Origin: an uncultured Devosia sp.
Lineage (GTDB): Bacteria > Pseudomonadota > Alphaproteobacteria > Rhizobiales > Devosiaceae
DNA length: 64,000 bases
Direction of reading: 5' to 3'
Assembly (NCBI RefSeq): GCF_963517015.1
Contig: NZ_CAUQDV010000001.1
Coordinates: 1,494,001 to 1,558,000 of the forward strand
Part shown: positions 18,815 through 28,302 of the stretch, piece by piece
Layout: each line of letters opens with the position of its first letter
Position numbering within the stretch: the stretch's first letter is position 1
Translations under genes and position numbers: made by a program
Notes under the pieces: model-generated
Told to the model about the DNA's origin: nothing
The model's input: only the letters and a program-made list of their open reading frames with translations
The model's database searches: none

Positions 18815-19516
18815 CTAGGCGACTTGGGCGAAGCGCTCGTCGAAGGCATAGCCGGCACCGCGGACAGTGCGGATCGGGTCGGTCTCGCGGCCGCGGTTGA
18901 TGGCGCGGCGGAGGCGGCCGATGTGGACGTCGACGGTACGTTCGTCGACATAGACGTCATTGCCCCAGACGCCATCAAGCAGTTGCTCGCGCGAATAGAC
19001 GCGGCCGGGGTGGCGCATCAGGTATTCGAGCAGGCGGTATTCCGTGGGGCCGAGATGCACGTCGCGATTGGCGCGGCGCACGCGATGGGTGGTGCGGTCA
19101 AGTTCGAGGTCGCCGACCTTGAGGGCGGCGGTGACGAGGTTGGGATTGGCGCGACGCAGCAGGGCGTGGATGCGGGCGACCAGTTCGGGGACGGAGAAGG
19201 GCTTGACGATATAGTCGTCGGCGCCGGTGGAGAGACCGCGAACGCGTTCCTCTTCCTCGCCGCGAGCGGTCAGCATGATGATCGGCACGCGGGCGGTTTC
19301 CTCGCGGGCGCGCAGGCGGCGGCAGAGCTCGATGCCGGAAATTTCGGGCAGCATCCAGTCGAGCAGGATCAGATCTGGCAGCTTTTCCTGGATGGCGTGC
19401 TGGGCTTCGTCACCAGTTTCGGCGGTGACGACGCGGAAGCCCTCGGCTTCGAGATTGTAGCGCAGCAGGATGGCGATATCGCCCTCGTCTTCGACAACGA
19501 GAATGGTCGCGGGCAT
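18815..19516 (-). CDS. phoB: Phosphate regulon response regulator PhoB
   Basis: This 233-aa OmpR/PhoB-class regulator has the receiver acidic pair Asp10/Glu11, the phosphorylated Asp53 (DLILLDWMLPE), Thr in MLTARG and Lys in YIVKPFS. Its C-terminal winged helix includes VDVHIGRLRRAINRG and VRGAGYAF. It activates genes with Pho boxes under phosphate limitation. I use the ATG at 19516 (MPATILVVEDEGD), which fits the family better than a start 17 codons upstream. phoB is the last gene of pstSCAB-phoU-phoB. The sensor kinase phoR is not in the window. Confidence 0.95.
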   Translation of the reverse strand: MPATILVVEDEGDIAILLRYNLEAEGFRVVTAETGDEAQHAIQEKLPDLILLDWMLPEISGIELCRRLRAREETARVPIIMLTARGEEEERVRGLSTGADDYIVKPFSVPELVARIHALLRRANPNLVTAALKVGDLELDRTTHRVRRANRDVHLGPTEYRLLEYLMRHPGRVYSREQLLDGVWGNDVYVDERTVDVHIGRLRRAINRGRETDPIRTVRGAGYAFDERFAQVA

Positions 19517-19633
19517 AGGCGTGCTCCGTGGATCGGCAGCCTGGCGCTGCCGGTCAAAACAATTCAATGAAAGACCATCACCCCTTCAAATGCCCCCGAG
19601 AGGGGATGATGGCCCGGTTTGGGTGGTCTCGGC

Positions 19634-20335
19634 TTACGCCTTGATCTGGGTGCGGTGCAGATCCTGGTCGTCGCTGGTGAGCTGCTTGCCGGTCTGCAGG
19701 TAGTAGGCGCGTTCGGCGATATTGGTCGCGTGGTCGCCGATGCGCTCCAGGCTCTTGGCGCAGAACAGCAGATGGGTGCAGGCGGTGATGTTGCGCGGAT
19801 CTTCCAGCATATAGGTGAGGAGTTCTCGGAACAGAGAGGTGTACATGGCGTCGACTTCGTCGTCGCGATTGCACACTTCGACGGCAGCGGCGGAATTGCG
19901 GCTGGCATAGGCGTCCAGCGCATCCTTGATCTGACGAAGCACAAGGGCGGTCATGTTCTTGACGCCGTTGTAGAAAGTCGGCTGGAGGGTCATGCCTTCC
20001 AGCTTGAGCGAGCGGCGCGCCAACTGCTTGGCCATGTCACCGACACGTTCCAGGTCGGAAGCGACGTGGATCGAGGTGACGATGGCGCGCAGGTCGGAAG
20101 CCATGGGCTGGCGGCGGGCGATCATCGAGACAGCTGTCTCGTCGATATTGCGCTGCATGTCGTCGATGCGCTGGTCGGCAATGATGGTGACATCGGCCAG
20201 TTCGCGGTCGAGCTTGAGCAGCGACTTGGTGCCATTGTCGATGGCGACTTCGACCTGACCGCCCATTTCGGCGATCATCTGGGCGAGGGCGACGAGTTCG
20301 TCATTGTAGGACGAAACGATATGTTCGGTAGCCAT
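19634..20335 (-). CDS. phoU: Phosphate transport regulator PhoU
   Basis: This 233-aa all-helical protein has two PhoU repeats, with metal-binding type motifs DLERVGDMAKQLAR and SLERIGDHATNIAERAYYLQTG. PhoU couples the Pst transporter to PhoR and limits phosphate uptake. It lies between pstB and phoB in the same transcription direction, 22 bases after pstB. Length is normal for the family. Confidence 0.95.
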   Translation of the reverse strand: MATEHIVSSYNDELVALAQMIAEMGGQVEVAIDNGTKSLLKLDRELADVTIIADQRIDDMQRNIDETAVSMIARRQPMASDLRAIVTSIHVASDLERVGDMAKQLARRSLKLEGMTLQPTFYNGVKNMTALVLRQIKDALDAYASRNSAAAVEVCNRDDEVDAMYTSLFRELLTYMLEDPRNITACTHLLFCAKSLERIGDHATNIAERAYYLQTGKQLTSDDQDLHRTQIKA

Positions 20336-20357
20336 TGTGGTGTCCTGGTCCTTGCCC

Positions 20358-21194
20358 TTAGCCGATGCGGCCCATGATGTAGTCCTGGGTCTGCTTGTTG
20401 ACCGGATTGGTGAAGATGTCTTCGGTGACGCCTTCCTCGATCAGATTGCCCAGGTGGAAGAAGGCCGTCTTCTGCGAAACGCGGGCGGCCTGCTGCATGG
20501 AGTGGGTGACGATGACGATGGTGTAGTTTTCACGCAGTTCGTCGATCAGTTCTTCGATGATGGCGGTGGCGATCGGGTCGAGAGCCGAGCAGGGCTCGTC
20601 CATCAGGATGACTTCGGGACCGACGGCGATGGCGCGGGCAATGCACAGACGCTGCTGCTGACCACCCGAGAGGCCGGTGCCGGGCTCATTGAGGCGATCC
20701 TTGACCTCTTCGAAGAGGCCAGCCTTGCGGAGCGAGGAGACAACGATCTCGTCCATGTCGGTCTTGTTCTTGGCAAGGCCATGAATCTTGGGGCCGTAGG
20801 CGACGTTCTCGTAGATCGACTTGGGGAAGGGGTTTGGCTTCTGGAAGACCATGCCGATACGGGCACGCAGCTCCACCACGTCGAGGTCGGGTGCGTAGAT
20901 GTCTTCGCCGTCGAGCTTGATCGTGCCGCCGACCTTGGCGCCTTCGATCGTGTCGTTCATGCGGTTGATGCAACGCAGGAAGGTCGACTTGCCGCAGCCC
21001 GACGGTCCGATGAAGGAGGTCACGGCGCGGTCCGGGATCTGGATCGAGATGCCGTGCAGAGCCTGCTTCTGGCCATAGTGGACGGTGACGTCCTTGGCGG
21101 TCAGGCGGATGGGGCGTTCGATCGCGTCAGTGGGGTTCATGGCAGTGTTCACAGTCTGCTGGGTCATTTTCACTTTGCCGGCAATCATATCCAT
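20358..21194 (-). CDS. pstB: Phosphate ABC transporter ATP-binding protein
   Basis: This 278-aa ATPase has a Walker A GPSGCGKST, the ABC signature LSGGQQQRLCIARA, Walker B VILMDEPCSALDP and the PstB-typical FQKPNPFPKSIYENVAYGP. It powers phosphate import by PstCA. The ATG at 21194 has an upstream AGGA on the minus strand; a second in-frame Met ten residues in is also possible. It starts 14 bases after pstA. Confidence 0.96.
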   Translation of the reverse strand: MDMIAGKVKMTQQTVNTAMNPTDAIERPIRLTAKDVTVHYGQKQALHGISIQIPDRAVTSFIGPSGCGKSTFLRCINRMNDTIEGAKVGGTIKLDGEDIYAPDLDVVELRARIGMVFQKPNPFPKSIYENVAYGPKIHGLAKNKTDMDEIVVSSLRKAGLFEEVKDRLNEPGTGLSGGQQQRLCIARAIAVGPEVILMDEPCSALDPIATAIIEELIDELRENYTIVIVTHSMQQAARVSQKTAFFHLGNLIEEGVTEDIFTNPVNKQTQDYIMGRIG

Positions 21195-21208
21195 TTGGTC
21201 TGATCCTT

Positions 21209-22576
21209 CTATGCGCGCTTTTCGAGGCGCGTGCGCAGGTAGATGGCGATGGCGTTGAGCAGGATCATGAAGCCAAGAAGGACCATGATCGCAGCCGACG
21301 TCCGGGCTTCGAAGAAGTTACGGTTTTCATTGCCCTGCCAGAGATAGATCTGGACGGGGAGGGCAGTGGCCTGATCCAGCGGAGTCGCGGGAACCGAAGC
21401 CACGAAGGCGTTCATGCCGATGAGCAGGAGTGGCGCGGTTTCACCCATTGCCTGGGCGACACCGATGATGGTGGCGGTCAGGATCGATGGGAAGGTAACC
21501 GGCAGGACGTGATGGAAGACCATCTGGGTTTTGCTGGCACCCATGCCGAGCGCTGCCTGGCGGAGGGCCGGGGAGACGCCCTGGAGGGCGCCGCGGGTGG
21601 CGATGATGATGGTGGGCAGGGTCATCAGCGTCAGCACCAGACCGCCGACCAGCGGGGCCGAGAGGGGGAGGTGCAGATAGTTGATGAAGACTGCGGCGCC
21701 GAGCAGGCCGAAGACGATGGAGGGCACGGCGGCGAGGTTGTTGATATTGACTTCGATCAGGTCGGTCAGGCGCGACTTGGGGGCGAATTCCTCAAGATAG
21801 ATCGCGCTGGCGACGCCGATCGGCACGGCCAGGATGATCACCACGAGCATCATGTAGAGCGAGCCCATGAAGGCGCCGGCTAGACCGGCTGCTGCCGGGG
21901 CGGCGCGGCTGTCGACATTGCTGAACAGGCTCCAGGCGAAGCCGGAGGTGATGGTGCCGTTTTCTTCGAAGGTGTCGATCAGGGCACGAGCCGGCGCAGA
22001 CAGCTGCTGCTGGCTGTCGCCCAGTTCGCGATCGATATTGCCCTTGATCCAGTTGTCGGCATTGGCCGAGGCAAGCACGTCGACTTCGACGGTCTGGCCG
22101 AGCAGGCTCGGGTCGGCGACGAAGCGGTCGCGGATCTGGTGGCGGGCATTGGTTTCGGCGATGGACTGGATCTGACGGCTGTCGATCTCGAAGCCTTCCG
22201 GTGCTTCGGCACGCAGGCTTGCCTCGACGACCGAGTTCCAGTTCAGCATGGCGACGCTACGCTGCCAGGCGAGATTGGCGGCGCGGAAGTCGGCATCGGA
22301 CTGTCCCTCGGCGCGGGTCGGCGCCGGGTCCAGGTTGATCACCGACTCGTCGTAAGTGACCGACAGGTGCAGGTTTGACTGCGTGAAGGCCGGGATACCC
22401 TTGGAGAGGACGTCGGCAAAGAGGATGCTGACGAAGCCGAGGGCGACCACGATGGCGCCGATGCCGAGGCCCTTGAAGATGGCTTCAGTGGCATGGCGGC
22501 GGCGGAGGCTGTCGCGAACGCGCTGGCTGCGTTCGGACAGGGCGCGGGGTGTGTTGGAGAGCGTAGTATCGGTCAT
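21209..22576 (-). CDS. pstA: Phosphate ABC transporter permease PstA (long form)
   Basis: This 455-aa inner-membrane permease has the C-terminal transporter core with LPTIIIATRGALQGVSPALRQAALGMGASKTQ, the EAA loop that contacts PstB. The N-terminal half holds one helix and a long periplasmic segment of about 180 residues, making it much longer than the E. coli protein (about 296 aa). Long forms are common in rhizobia. I use the ATG at 22576, one base after the pstC stop; the alternative upstream start would overlap pstC. Confidence 0.93.
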   Translation of the reverse strand: MTDTTLSNTPRALSERSQRVRDSLRRRHATEAIFKGLGIGAIVVALGFVSILFADVLSKGIPAFTQSNLHLSVTYDESVINLDPAPTRAEGQSDADFRAANLAWQRSVAMLNWNSVVEASLRAEAPEGFEIDSRQIQSIAETNARHQIRDRFVADPSLLGQTVEVDVLASANADNWIKGNIDRELGDSQQQLSAPARALIDTFEENGTITSGFAWSLFSNVDSRAAPAAAGLAGAFMGSLYMMLVVIILAVPIGVASAIYLEEFAPKSRLTDLIEVNINNLAAVPSIVFGLLGAAVFINYLHLPLSAPLVGGLVLTLMTLPTIIIATRGALQGVSPALRQAALGMGASKTQMVFHHVLPVTFPSILTATIIGVAQAMGETAPLLLIGMNAFVASVPATPLDQATALPVQIYLWQGNENRNFFEARTSAAIMVLLGFMILLNAIAIYLRTRLEKRA

Positions 22577-22577
22577 T

Positions 22578-23957
22578 TTATTCGTACTGCTCCCGGAAGC
22601 GGCGGACAATGAAGAGGGCGAAGACGTTGAGGCAGAGGGTCATCACGAAGAGGGTGAGACCGAGAGCGAAGCCGACCAGGGACTGCGGGCCGGCGAAATC
22701 GGTATCGCCCGTCAGCTGATTGACGATGGACACGGTGATGGTCGAGACCGGCTCGAGAATGGTGCCGCGCAGGACCGGCGAGTTACCGGCGGCCAGAACC
22801 ACGATCATGGTTTCGCCGACTGCACGGCTGACGGCCAGCAGGAAGGCGCCGACAATGCCGGGGAGGGCTGCGGGCAGCAGAACATTGCGGATGGTTTCGG
22901 ACTGGGTTGCACCCAGGCCGTAGGCACCGTCACGCAGGGTGCGCGGCACCTGGTTGAGGATGTCATCGCTCAACGAAGAGATGAAGGGGATGATCATGAT
23001 GCCCATGACGATGCCGGCGGTCAGGGCGCTGGTGGCGCTGATGCCGATGCCGACCGAGCCGCCAAGATCACGCAGGAAGGGGCCGACCGTGACGAGGGCG
23101 AAGAAGCCATAGACGATCGTGGGGATGCCGGCGAGGATTTCGATGACTGGCTTGACCACGGCGCGCACGGGGCGCGGAGCGTACTGGCTGAGATAGATTG
23201 CCGCCATCAGGCCGACCGGGATGGCGACGAGCATGGCGATGGCCGAGATCATCAGCGTACCGGCCAGCAGCGGAAGCAGGCCGTATTGGCCATAGTCGCC
23301 AGCGGTGGTCGAGGAGAATTTCGGGGCCCAGACGGTGCCGAAGAAGAAGTCGAGCGGGTTGATGAAGGTGAAGAAGCGGAAGGCTTCGGTGACAAGGGAG
23401 GCAACGATGCCGACCGTGGTCAGGATGGCCACCGCGGAGCACAGAAGCAGGACCAGATTGACGACGCGTTCGACCTCGTTGCGGGCACGCAGGCGCGGTG
23501 CAATCCGGCCACGGGCGTACCACATTGCGGCCAGGCCCGCGCCGCCCGCGACAACGAGCACGGCGATAAAGGTCATGACCTGGAAGGAACGCAGGGCAGC
23601 GCCGCCTTCGGCTTCGTAGGGAGCGAGTTCGCCTGATACGCCGTAACCGGAGGCGATGGCCTGCAAACGGTTGACGGCATTGTTGAGACCAGTCTGATCG
23701 AGGCTGGTCATGATATCGGTCGGGATCTGGCCCACGGCATAATTGCGAACGATGTCGCCACCGAAGAAGGCCCAGAGGCCGAGAATGATCAGCGCGGGAA
23801 CCAGCGTCCAGATAACCACAAGCGACCCGTGATACTGGGGTCGCGAATGCACATTGACGCCGTTGGCGGTTACCAGGCCGCGGCTGCGAGACCAACCGGT
23901 CTGGTAGGCCAGGCCAAGCAGGACCAGAAGCAGTCCGGCAATGATGAAGGAGTTCAT
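22578..23957 (-). CDS. pstC: Phosphate ABC transporter permease PstC (long form)
   Basis: This 459-aa permease begins with hydrophobic helices (MNSFIIAGLLLVLLGLAYQ), a second near residue 50, a periplasmic portion and a further helix near 130. The BPD_transp_1 core includes VPRTLRDGAYGLGATQSETIRNVLLPAALPGI, the EAA loop. It pairs with PstA to form the channel. The extended N-terminus matches the long alphaproteobacterial form. It starts after a stable hairpin that follows pstS. Confidence 0.93.
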   Translation of the reverse strand: MNSFIIAGLLLVLLGLAYQTGWSRSRGLVTANGVNVHSRPQYHGSLVVIWTLVPALIILGLWAFFGGDIVRNYAVGQIPTDIMTSLDQTGLNNAVNRLQAIASGYGVSGELAPYEAEGGAALRSFQVMTFIAVLVVAGGAGLAAMWYARGRIAPRLRARNEVERVVNLVLLLCSAVAILTTVGIVASLVTEAFRFFTFINPLDFFFGTVWAPKFSSTTAGDYGQYGLLPLLAGTLMISAIAMLVAIPVGLMAAIYLSQYAPRPVRAVVKPVIEILAGIPTIVYGFFALVTVGPFLRDLGGSVGIGISATSALTAGIVMGIMIIPFISSLSDDILNQVPRTLRDGAYGLGATQSETIRNVLLPAALPGIVGAFLLAVSRAVGETMIVVLAAGNSPVLRGTILEPVSTITVSIVNQLTGDTDFAGPQSLVGFALGLTLFVMTLCLNVFALFIVRRFREQYE

Positions 23958-23986
23958 TGGAGTCGCGGGCCTCGCTGAAAGGAAAT

Positions 23987-24011
23987 GGGACCGCGCCAGA
24001 GGCGCGGTCCC
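23987..24011 (-). terminator. Intercistronic hairpin between pstS and pstC
   Basis: A perfect 11-bp stem (GGGACCGCGCC / GGCGCGGTCCC, 3-base loop) lies 9 bases after the pstS stop. There is no T tract, so it more likely partly attenuates transcription or protects the pstS mRNA 3' end than fully terminates. Confidence 0.7.
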
Positions 24012-24020
24012 GGAGAGTTG

Positions 24021-25046
24021 TTACTGAGCAGCGCCGGCCTGGAAGGCAGCGAGAACTTCAGCGGTCTTGTCGGCAGGCTGCGGGATCAGGCCAGCAGCTT
24101 CGAGCGTGCCGCCGTTGCCCGAGATGCCTTCCGACAGGAAGAACTCGGTGTATTCCTGCAGGCCAGGAATGGTGCCGATGTGCTGGCCCTTGACGTAGAA
24201 GTACAGCGGGCGCGAGACCGGGTATTCGCCGGCAGCAACGGTTTCCAGCGACGGCGTGACGCCATCAACGGTGGCAACCTTGAGGGTGTCCTTGTTCTGC
24301 TCGTAGAACGAGAGACCAAACACGCCGACGGTGTCGGGGTTGGAGGTCAGGCGAGCCAGGGTCTCGGTGTAGTCGCCAGCGATTTCGACAACCACGTCCT
24401 GACGGAAGGTGGTCTCGACGGCTTCGAGTTCTTCGTCCGACAGGCCTTCCGGCAGTTCAGCAGCTTCGGCGCCAGGGGTCACAACCTTTTCCTGGAACAC
24501 TTCGCGGGTGCCGTGGTTCGAGCCGGGGATTGCCAGCTGGATCGGCTGAGCCGGGAGCGATGCATCGATCTGGTCCCAGGTGGTGTAGGGATTGTCGACG
24601 AGTTCGCCGTCAACGGGAACCTTGGCAGCGATTGCCTTGAAGACCTGAACCGGGGTCAGAGCGAAATCAGCGCCCGAAGCCGACGAGGCAAACACGATGC
24701 CGTCGAAGCCGAACTGGATTTCGCGGATGTCGGTGACGCCAGCAGCGACACAAGCTTCGCGCTCGCTGTCCTTGATGGCGCGCGATGCGTTTGCAATGTC
24801 GATGGTGTTTTCGCCAACGCCTTCACAGAACTGCTTCAGGCCGCCACCGGTGCCGCCGGAGCCAACAACCGGGGTGTTGAATTCGGGGAAAGCGGCGCCG
24901 AATTCTTCAGCGACGATCGAGGCGAACGGGAGAACGGTGGACGAGCCAGCGATCTGGATGGTGTCGCGCGACTGAGCGAAAGCGGCGGTCGTGCCGAAAG
25001 CGGCAAGCGCGATCACGGAAGCACTGGCGTAAAGTGCGATCTTCAT
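24021..25046 (-). CDS. pstS: Periplasmic phosphate-binding protein
   Basis: This 341-aa protein has a signal peptide ending AFA-Q near residue 24. It shows the phosphate-binding elements IAGSSTVLPFAS, VVGSGGTGGGLKQFCEG and NASRAIKDSE, then GSNHGTREVFQEKV. It captures phosphate for PstCAB. It is first in the operon, with a Pho box about 125-140 bases upstream and a hairpin directly downstream, which together suggest strong, phosphate-repressed expression. Confidence 0.96.
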   Translation of the reverse strand: MKIALYASASVIALAAFGTTAAFAQSRDTIQIAGSSTVLPFASIVAEEFGAAFPEFNTPVVGSGGTGGGLKQFCEGVGENTIDIANASRAIKDSEREACVAAGVTDIREIQFGFDGIVFASSASGADFALTPVQVFKAIAAKVPVDGELVDNPYTTWDQIDASLPAQPIQLAIPGSNHGTREVFQEKVVTPGAEAAELPEGLSDEELEAVETTFRQDVVVEIAGDYTETLARLTSNPDTVGVFGLSFYEQNKDTLKVATVDGVTPSLETVAAGEYPVSRPLYFYVKGQHIGTIPGLQEYTEFFLSEGISGNGGTLEAAGLIPQPADKTAEVLAAFQAGAAQ

Positions 25047-25169
25047 AGGGATTTCCCTTTTTCGAATTCAGTTCAAATCTGGCTGGTCGATCCGGCTTGA
25101 TATAGGCTCGGCGCCGCCGTTGACGACGGGGACCATATGGGGCCTGCACGACAGTTTTATTGCTGTTAC

Positions 25170-25187
25170 GTGACGCGTTTGTGACAG
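25170..25187 (-). promoter_or_regulatory. Pho box (PhoB operator) upstream of pstS
   Basis: On the minus strand CTGTCAC-AAAC-GCGTCAC forms two 7-base repeats with 11-bp period, matching the rhizobial Pho box layout. A weaker pair of GTGAC half sites (plus-strand 25246-25250 and 25259-25263, spaced 13) and a single half site near 25346 lie further upstream. This 326-base gap between pstS and the IclR gene holds no other feature I can see. Confidence 0.75.
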
Positions 25188-25372
25188 GTTAGTGCGTTGT
25201 TTTTTCGGGATTATTAACGGAACAACGGATGTGTGATGTCCGTTTGTGACGCCCGAATGTGACGTGTGGCACATGAGTCCGCTCCGGCTGGTCGCGCGGC
25301 GACCTGCTGGAATCCATTGAGTACCATCGAGACACTAGCGGGCATTTGTGACAGTTGTGCCGGCTCCGTTAA

Positions 25373-26128
25373 CTATCGGAGGAGCGGGCGCACATCGTTC
25401 TGGATCCTGCGCATTAGCGGCAGGAAGTTCGCGATCATATGAGAGGTCGAGGCGCGTGCCGACTGGGCCCCGATATTGAGAGCTGCAACGATTTGGCCCG
25501 ATGCATTGAAGAGCGGCACGGCGATGGAGCAGAGGCCAAGCTCAAGTTCCTCGTCGATTACCGCGAAGCCCTGGGCGGATACGACCGCCAGTTCGGTGGT
25601 CAGTGCATCGAGATCAGCCTTGGTCTTGCCGGTATAGGCGACGCGGTCGGATCGTTCGAGAATGTCGCGGGCCGAAGCCGGTGGCATGGCAGCGAGCAGG
25701 ATGCGGCCCATGGATGTGCAGTAGGCAGGCAGCCGGGCGCCAGCGCCGAGGTTGATCGACATGACGCGGCGGTATGACGCGCGGGCGATGTAGAGGATTT
25801 CGGTGCCGTCGATGACGGCTGCCGAGGAGCTTTCGTTGGTCTGGGCCGACAGCTCTTCGAGGAAGGGCTGGATCATGCGGGGCAGGGGTGTGGCGGCCAG
25901 ATAGGAATGACCCAGATTGAGCACGCGCGGCGTCAGTCGGAAGAATTTGCCGTCATAGCTGGCATAGCCGAGATGGGTAAGCGTCAGGAGGCAGCGGCGG
26001 GCCGTGGCGCGTTCGAGGCCGGTGCGGTTGGCCACATCGGTGATCGACAAGCTGGCGTGTTCCTCGTCGAAACACTCGATGACCGAGAGGCCCTTGACCA
26101 GGCCGTGGATGATGTCGCCCTCGCGCAT
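25373..26128 (-). CDS. IclR-family transcriptional regulator (PcaR/PobR-like)
   Basis: This 251-aa regulator has an N-terminal winged helix-turn-helix (about 10-70, LSITDVANRTGLERATARRCLLTLTHLGY). The IclR effector domain includes AVIDGTEILYIARASYRRVMSINLGAGARLPAYCTSMGRILLA. The N-terminus GDIIHGLVKGLSVIECFD is typical of PcaR-type beta-ketoadipate regulators. No aromatic degradation gene is adjacent, so its target is unknown. It diverges from the MFS gene at 26283, a possible regulated partner. Confidence 0.88.
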   Translation of the reverse strand: MREGDIIHGLVKGLSVIECFDEEHASLSITDVANRTGLERATARRCLLTLTHLGYASYDGKFFRLTPRVLNLGHSYLAATPLPRMIQPFLEELSAQTNESSSAAVIDGTEILYIARASYRRVMSINLGAGARLPAYCTSMGRILLAAMPPASARDILERSDRVAYTGKTKADLDALTTELAVVSAQGFAVIDEELELGLCSIAVPLFNASGQIVAALNIGAQSARASTSHMIANFLPLMRRIQNDVRPLLR

Positions 26129-26282
26129 GCCGGCTCCCCTAGCTCGACGGTGGTGTAGCGAAGCCGATAGCGGCAGGCGACTAAAATCGGCTCAAGCTGT
26201 GGGGAATTTGCGGCGCAACAGCGCTCCGGGTTCCGGAGCTGACGGGGGTGGTGTAGAGGCAACTCATAAATATGAGTGCGTT

Positions 26283-27503
26283 ATGCCAGTTAATCCCTAT
26301 CTGCCGCTGTCGAGCCAGTTCGTTTTCAATATCGGCTTCTACATGGTGGTGCCGTTCATCGCGATTTTCCTGCGCGAGGACATGCTGCTGCCGGGGACGG
26401 TGATCGGGTTGGTACTGGGATTACGCACCTTTTCGCAGCAGGGGCTGTTCATCTTCGGCGGCGCCTTGTCGGACTGGCTTGGACCGCGGCGACTGATCTT
26501 GTTGGGATGTGTGGTGCGGGTCGTCGGCTTTGGCCTGCTTGGCATGGGCGGGAACCTGCCGGCGATCATCATCGGTGCCTGTCTCACCGGTGTTGGTGGG
26601 GCGCTGTTTTCGCCAGCCATCACCTCTATTCTCGCCAAGGTCGGCGAGATTTCCGAGAAGCAGGGCAAGCGCAGCCGGGCGCAGTGGTTTGCCATGCTGG
26701 CTGTGTGGGGTGAGCTTGGCGCCGTCATGGGGCCGATGATTGCGGCGCTGTTGACGCCGATCGGCTTCAAGGCCATGGCCTATACCGGCGCCGGGATTTT
26801 CGTCTGCGCCTTTGTCATCCTCTATCTCTGGCTGCCCCGGGGCGAGTTTGCCTCCATGCCAAGGGCCAAGCCGGACTGGAAGGCGCTGTTCGGCGATCGG
26901 CTGTTTCTGGCCTTCATGCTGGCCCATAGCGCGCAGCTCTTTGCGCATAACCAGCTCTATCTGTCGCTGCCGGTCGAGATCACCCGCGTCGGCGGCAGTG
27001 AGCGGGATCTGGCGCCGATGTTCATGATCTCCTCGGTGATGATCATCACGCTGCAGATGCCATTGGCGCGGATCGGGCGGCTACTGGGCGCGCATGTGTG
27101 CATTCCGCTGGGCTTCGTGCTGGTCTCGGCTGGCTTTGCCACCGTAGCGGGTTTTGCGCCGCTGCCCGTGCTCGGCGGCGGCTGGCATCTGCTGCCGGCT
27201 GGGTTGATGGTGGCGCTGCTGACGCTGGGCGCGATGATTGCGCGGCCGTTCGTTTCGGACATGGTTCCCGACTTCGCTGGAGATCGGCCGACGGGTGTCT
27301 ATTATGGTGCGATGTCGTCGGCTGGCGGGTTGGCTGTCTTGATCGGCAATATCGCGCTTGGGCCGCTGCTGGATGAGGCCGTGGTGCCGCAGCCGGAAGC
27401 AAGTCTGCCCTGGATCGTACTTTCCATTCTGCCATTGCTAAGCGCACTGGCCATGATGGTGCTGACGCAGATCCTGCGCCGACGCGCGGTGCACGCTGGC
27501 TGA
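26283..27503 (+). CDS. MFS exporter (MdtH-like)
   Basis: This 406-aa protein has about twelve transmembrane helices. Its start (MPVNPYLPLSSQFVFNIGFY) and the motif GGALSDWLGPRRLILLGCVVR, an MFS motif A equivalent after helix 2, fit MdtH-like multidrug exporters. I use the ATG at 26283; the frame remains open upstream but only over the divergent iclR promoter. The substrate is unknown. A terminator hairpin follows directly. Confidence 0.85.
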   Translation: MPVNPYLPLSSQFVFNIGFYMVVPFIAIFLREDMLLPGTVIGLVLGLRTFSQQGLFIFGGALSDWLGPRRLILLGCVVRVVGFGLLGMGGNLPAIIIGACLTGVGGALFSPAITSILAKVGEISEKQGKRSRAQWFAMLAVWGELGAVMGPMIAALLTPIGFKAMAYTGAGIFVCAFVILYLWLPRGEFASMPRAKPDWKALFGDRLFLAFMLAHSAQLFAHNQLYLSLPVEITRVGGSERDLAPMFMISSVMIITLQMPLARIGRLLGAHVCIPLGFVLVSAGFATVAGFAPLPVLGGGWHLLPAGLMVALLTLGAMIARPFVSDMVPDFAGDRPTGVYYGAMSSAGGLAVLIGNIALGPLLDEAVVPQPEASLPWIVLSILPLLSALAMMVLTQILRRRAVHAG

Positions 27504-27508
27504 ACGAA

Positions 27509-27533
27509 AGACCCGGGCGCCTGGCCCGGGTCT
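27509..27533. terminator. Hairpin terminator between convergent genes
   Basis: A 10-bp inverted repeat AGACCCGGGC / GCCCGGGTCT with a 5-base loop lies between the MFS stop and the ABC ATPase stop. Confidence 0.8.
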
Positions 27534-27540
27534 CTGTTGG

Positions 27541-28302
27541 TTATCGCATATAATGGATGTGCGGCTTGCCGTGATGTGGCGAGGGCGTGACCGTGGCCTC
27601 GACGTGAAAGACGTCTCGGAGCAATTGCTGGGTCAGGACTTCATCGGGCGTGCCATGGGCCACGACGCGGCCCTTTTCCAGAACGACCAGATGATCGCAG
27701 AACATGGCCGCATGGTTGAGGTCATGGATGGCGATGATCGAGGTCAGCGAAATGTCCGAGATCAGGCGCAGGAGCTCGATCTGATGCTGGATGTCGAGGT
27801 GGTTGGTCGGTTCGTCGAGCAGCATTTCCGTCGGGGCCTGCGCAAGAGCGCGAGCGATGTGGACGCGCTGGCGTTCGCCGCCGGAAAGGCTCTGCCAATA
27901 TTGCTCGTGCCGGTCGCTCATGCCGACACGGGCCAGAGCGCCATCCACGACCTCGTCATCTGCCTTGGTCCAGCCGCCCAGTGGCGGGTGATGCGGGATG
28001 CGGCCGAGTTTGACCACGTCGCGCACCTTCACATTTGACTCGGTATTGGCATGCTGTTCGACAAGGGCGACGCGCCGGGCGATGGCATTGCGCTTGATGG
28101 AACGCAGGTCCTTGCCGTCGAGTGACACGGTACCGGAATGCGCCTTGCGCAGGCCGGCGAGGAGACGCAGCAAGGATGATTTGCCTGAGCCATTGGGGCC
28201 AAGAAGTCCAAGCATCTTGCCCGGCTCCGCCTTGAGCGACACGCCATCGACAATGGTCTTCTGACCGATATTCCAGGTGAGGTTTTCTGCCTTGATGGTC
28301 AT
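27541..28302 (-). CDS. Iron-siderophore/haem-type ABC transporter ATPase
   Basis: This 253-aa ATPase has Walker A GPNGSGKSS, signature LSGGERQRVHIARALAQ, Walker B EMLLDEPTNHLD and the switch His in IAIHDLNHA, matching FecE/FhuC-type subunits for metal-chelate import. The ATG at 28302 overlaps the permease stop (ATGA). The C-terminus has a His-rich tail (SPHHGKPHIHY). It is the last gene of a three-gene importer operon. Confidence 0.92.
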   Translation of the reverse strand: MTIKAENLTWNIGQKTIVDGVSLKAEPGKMLGLLGPNGSGKSSLLRLLAGLRKAHSGTVSLDGKDLRSIKRNAIARRVALVEQHANTESNVKVRDVVKLGRIPHHPPLGGWTKADDEVVDGALARVGMSDRHEQYWQSLSGGERQRVHIARALAQAPTEMLLDEPTNHLDIQHQIELLRLISDISLTSIIAIHDLNHAAMFCDHLVVLEKGRVVAHGTPDEVLTQQLLRDVFHVEATVTPSPHHGKPHIHYMR

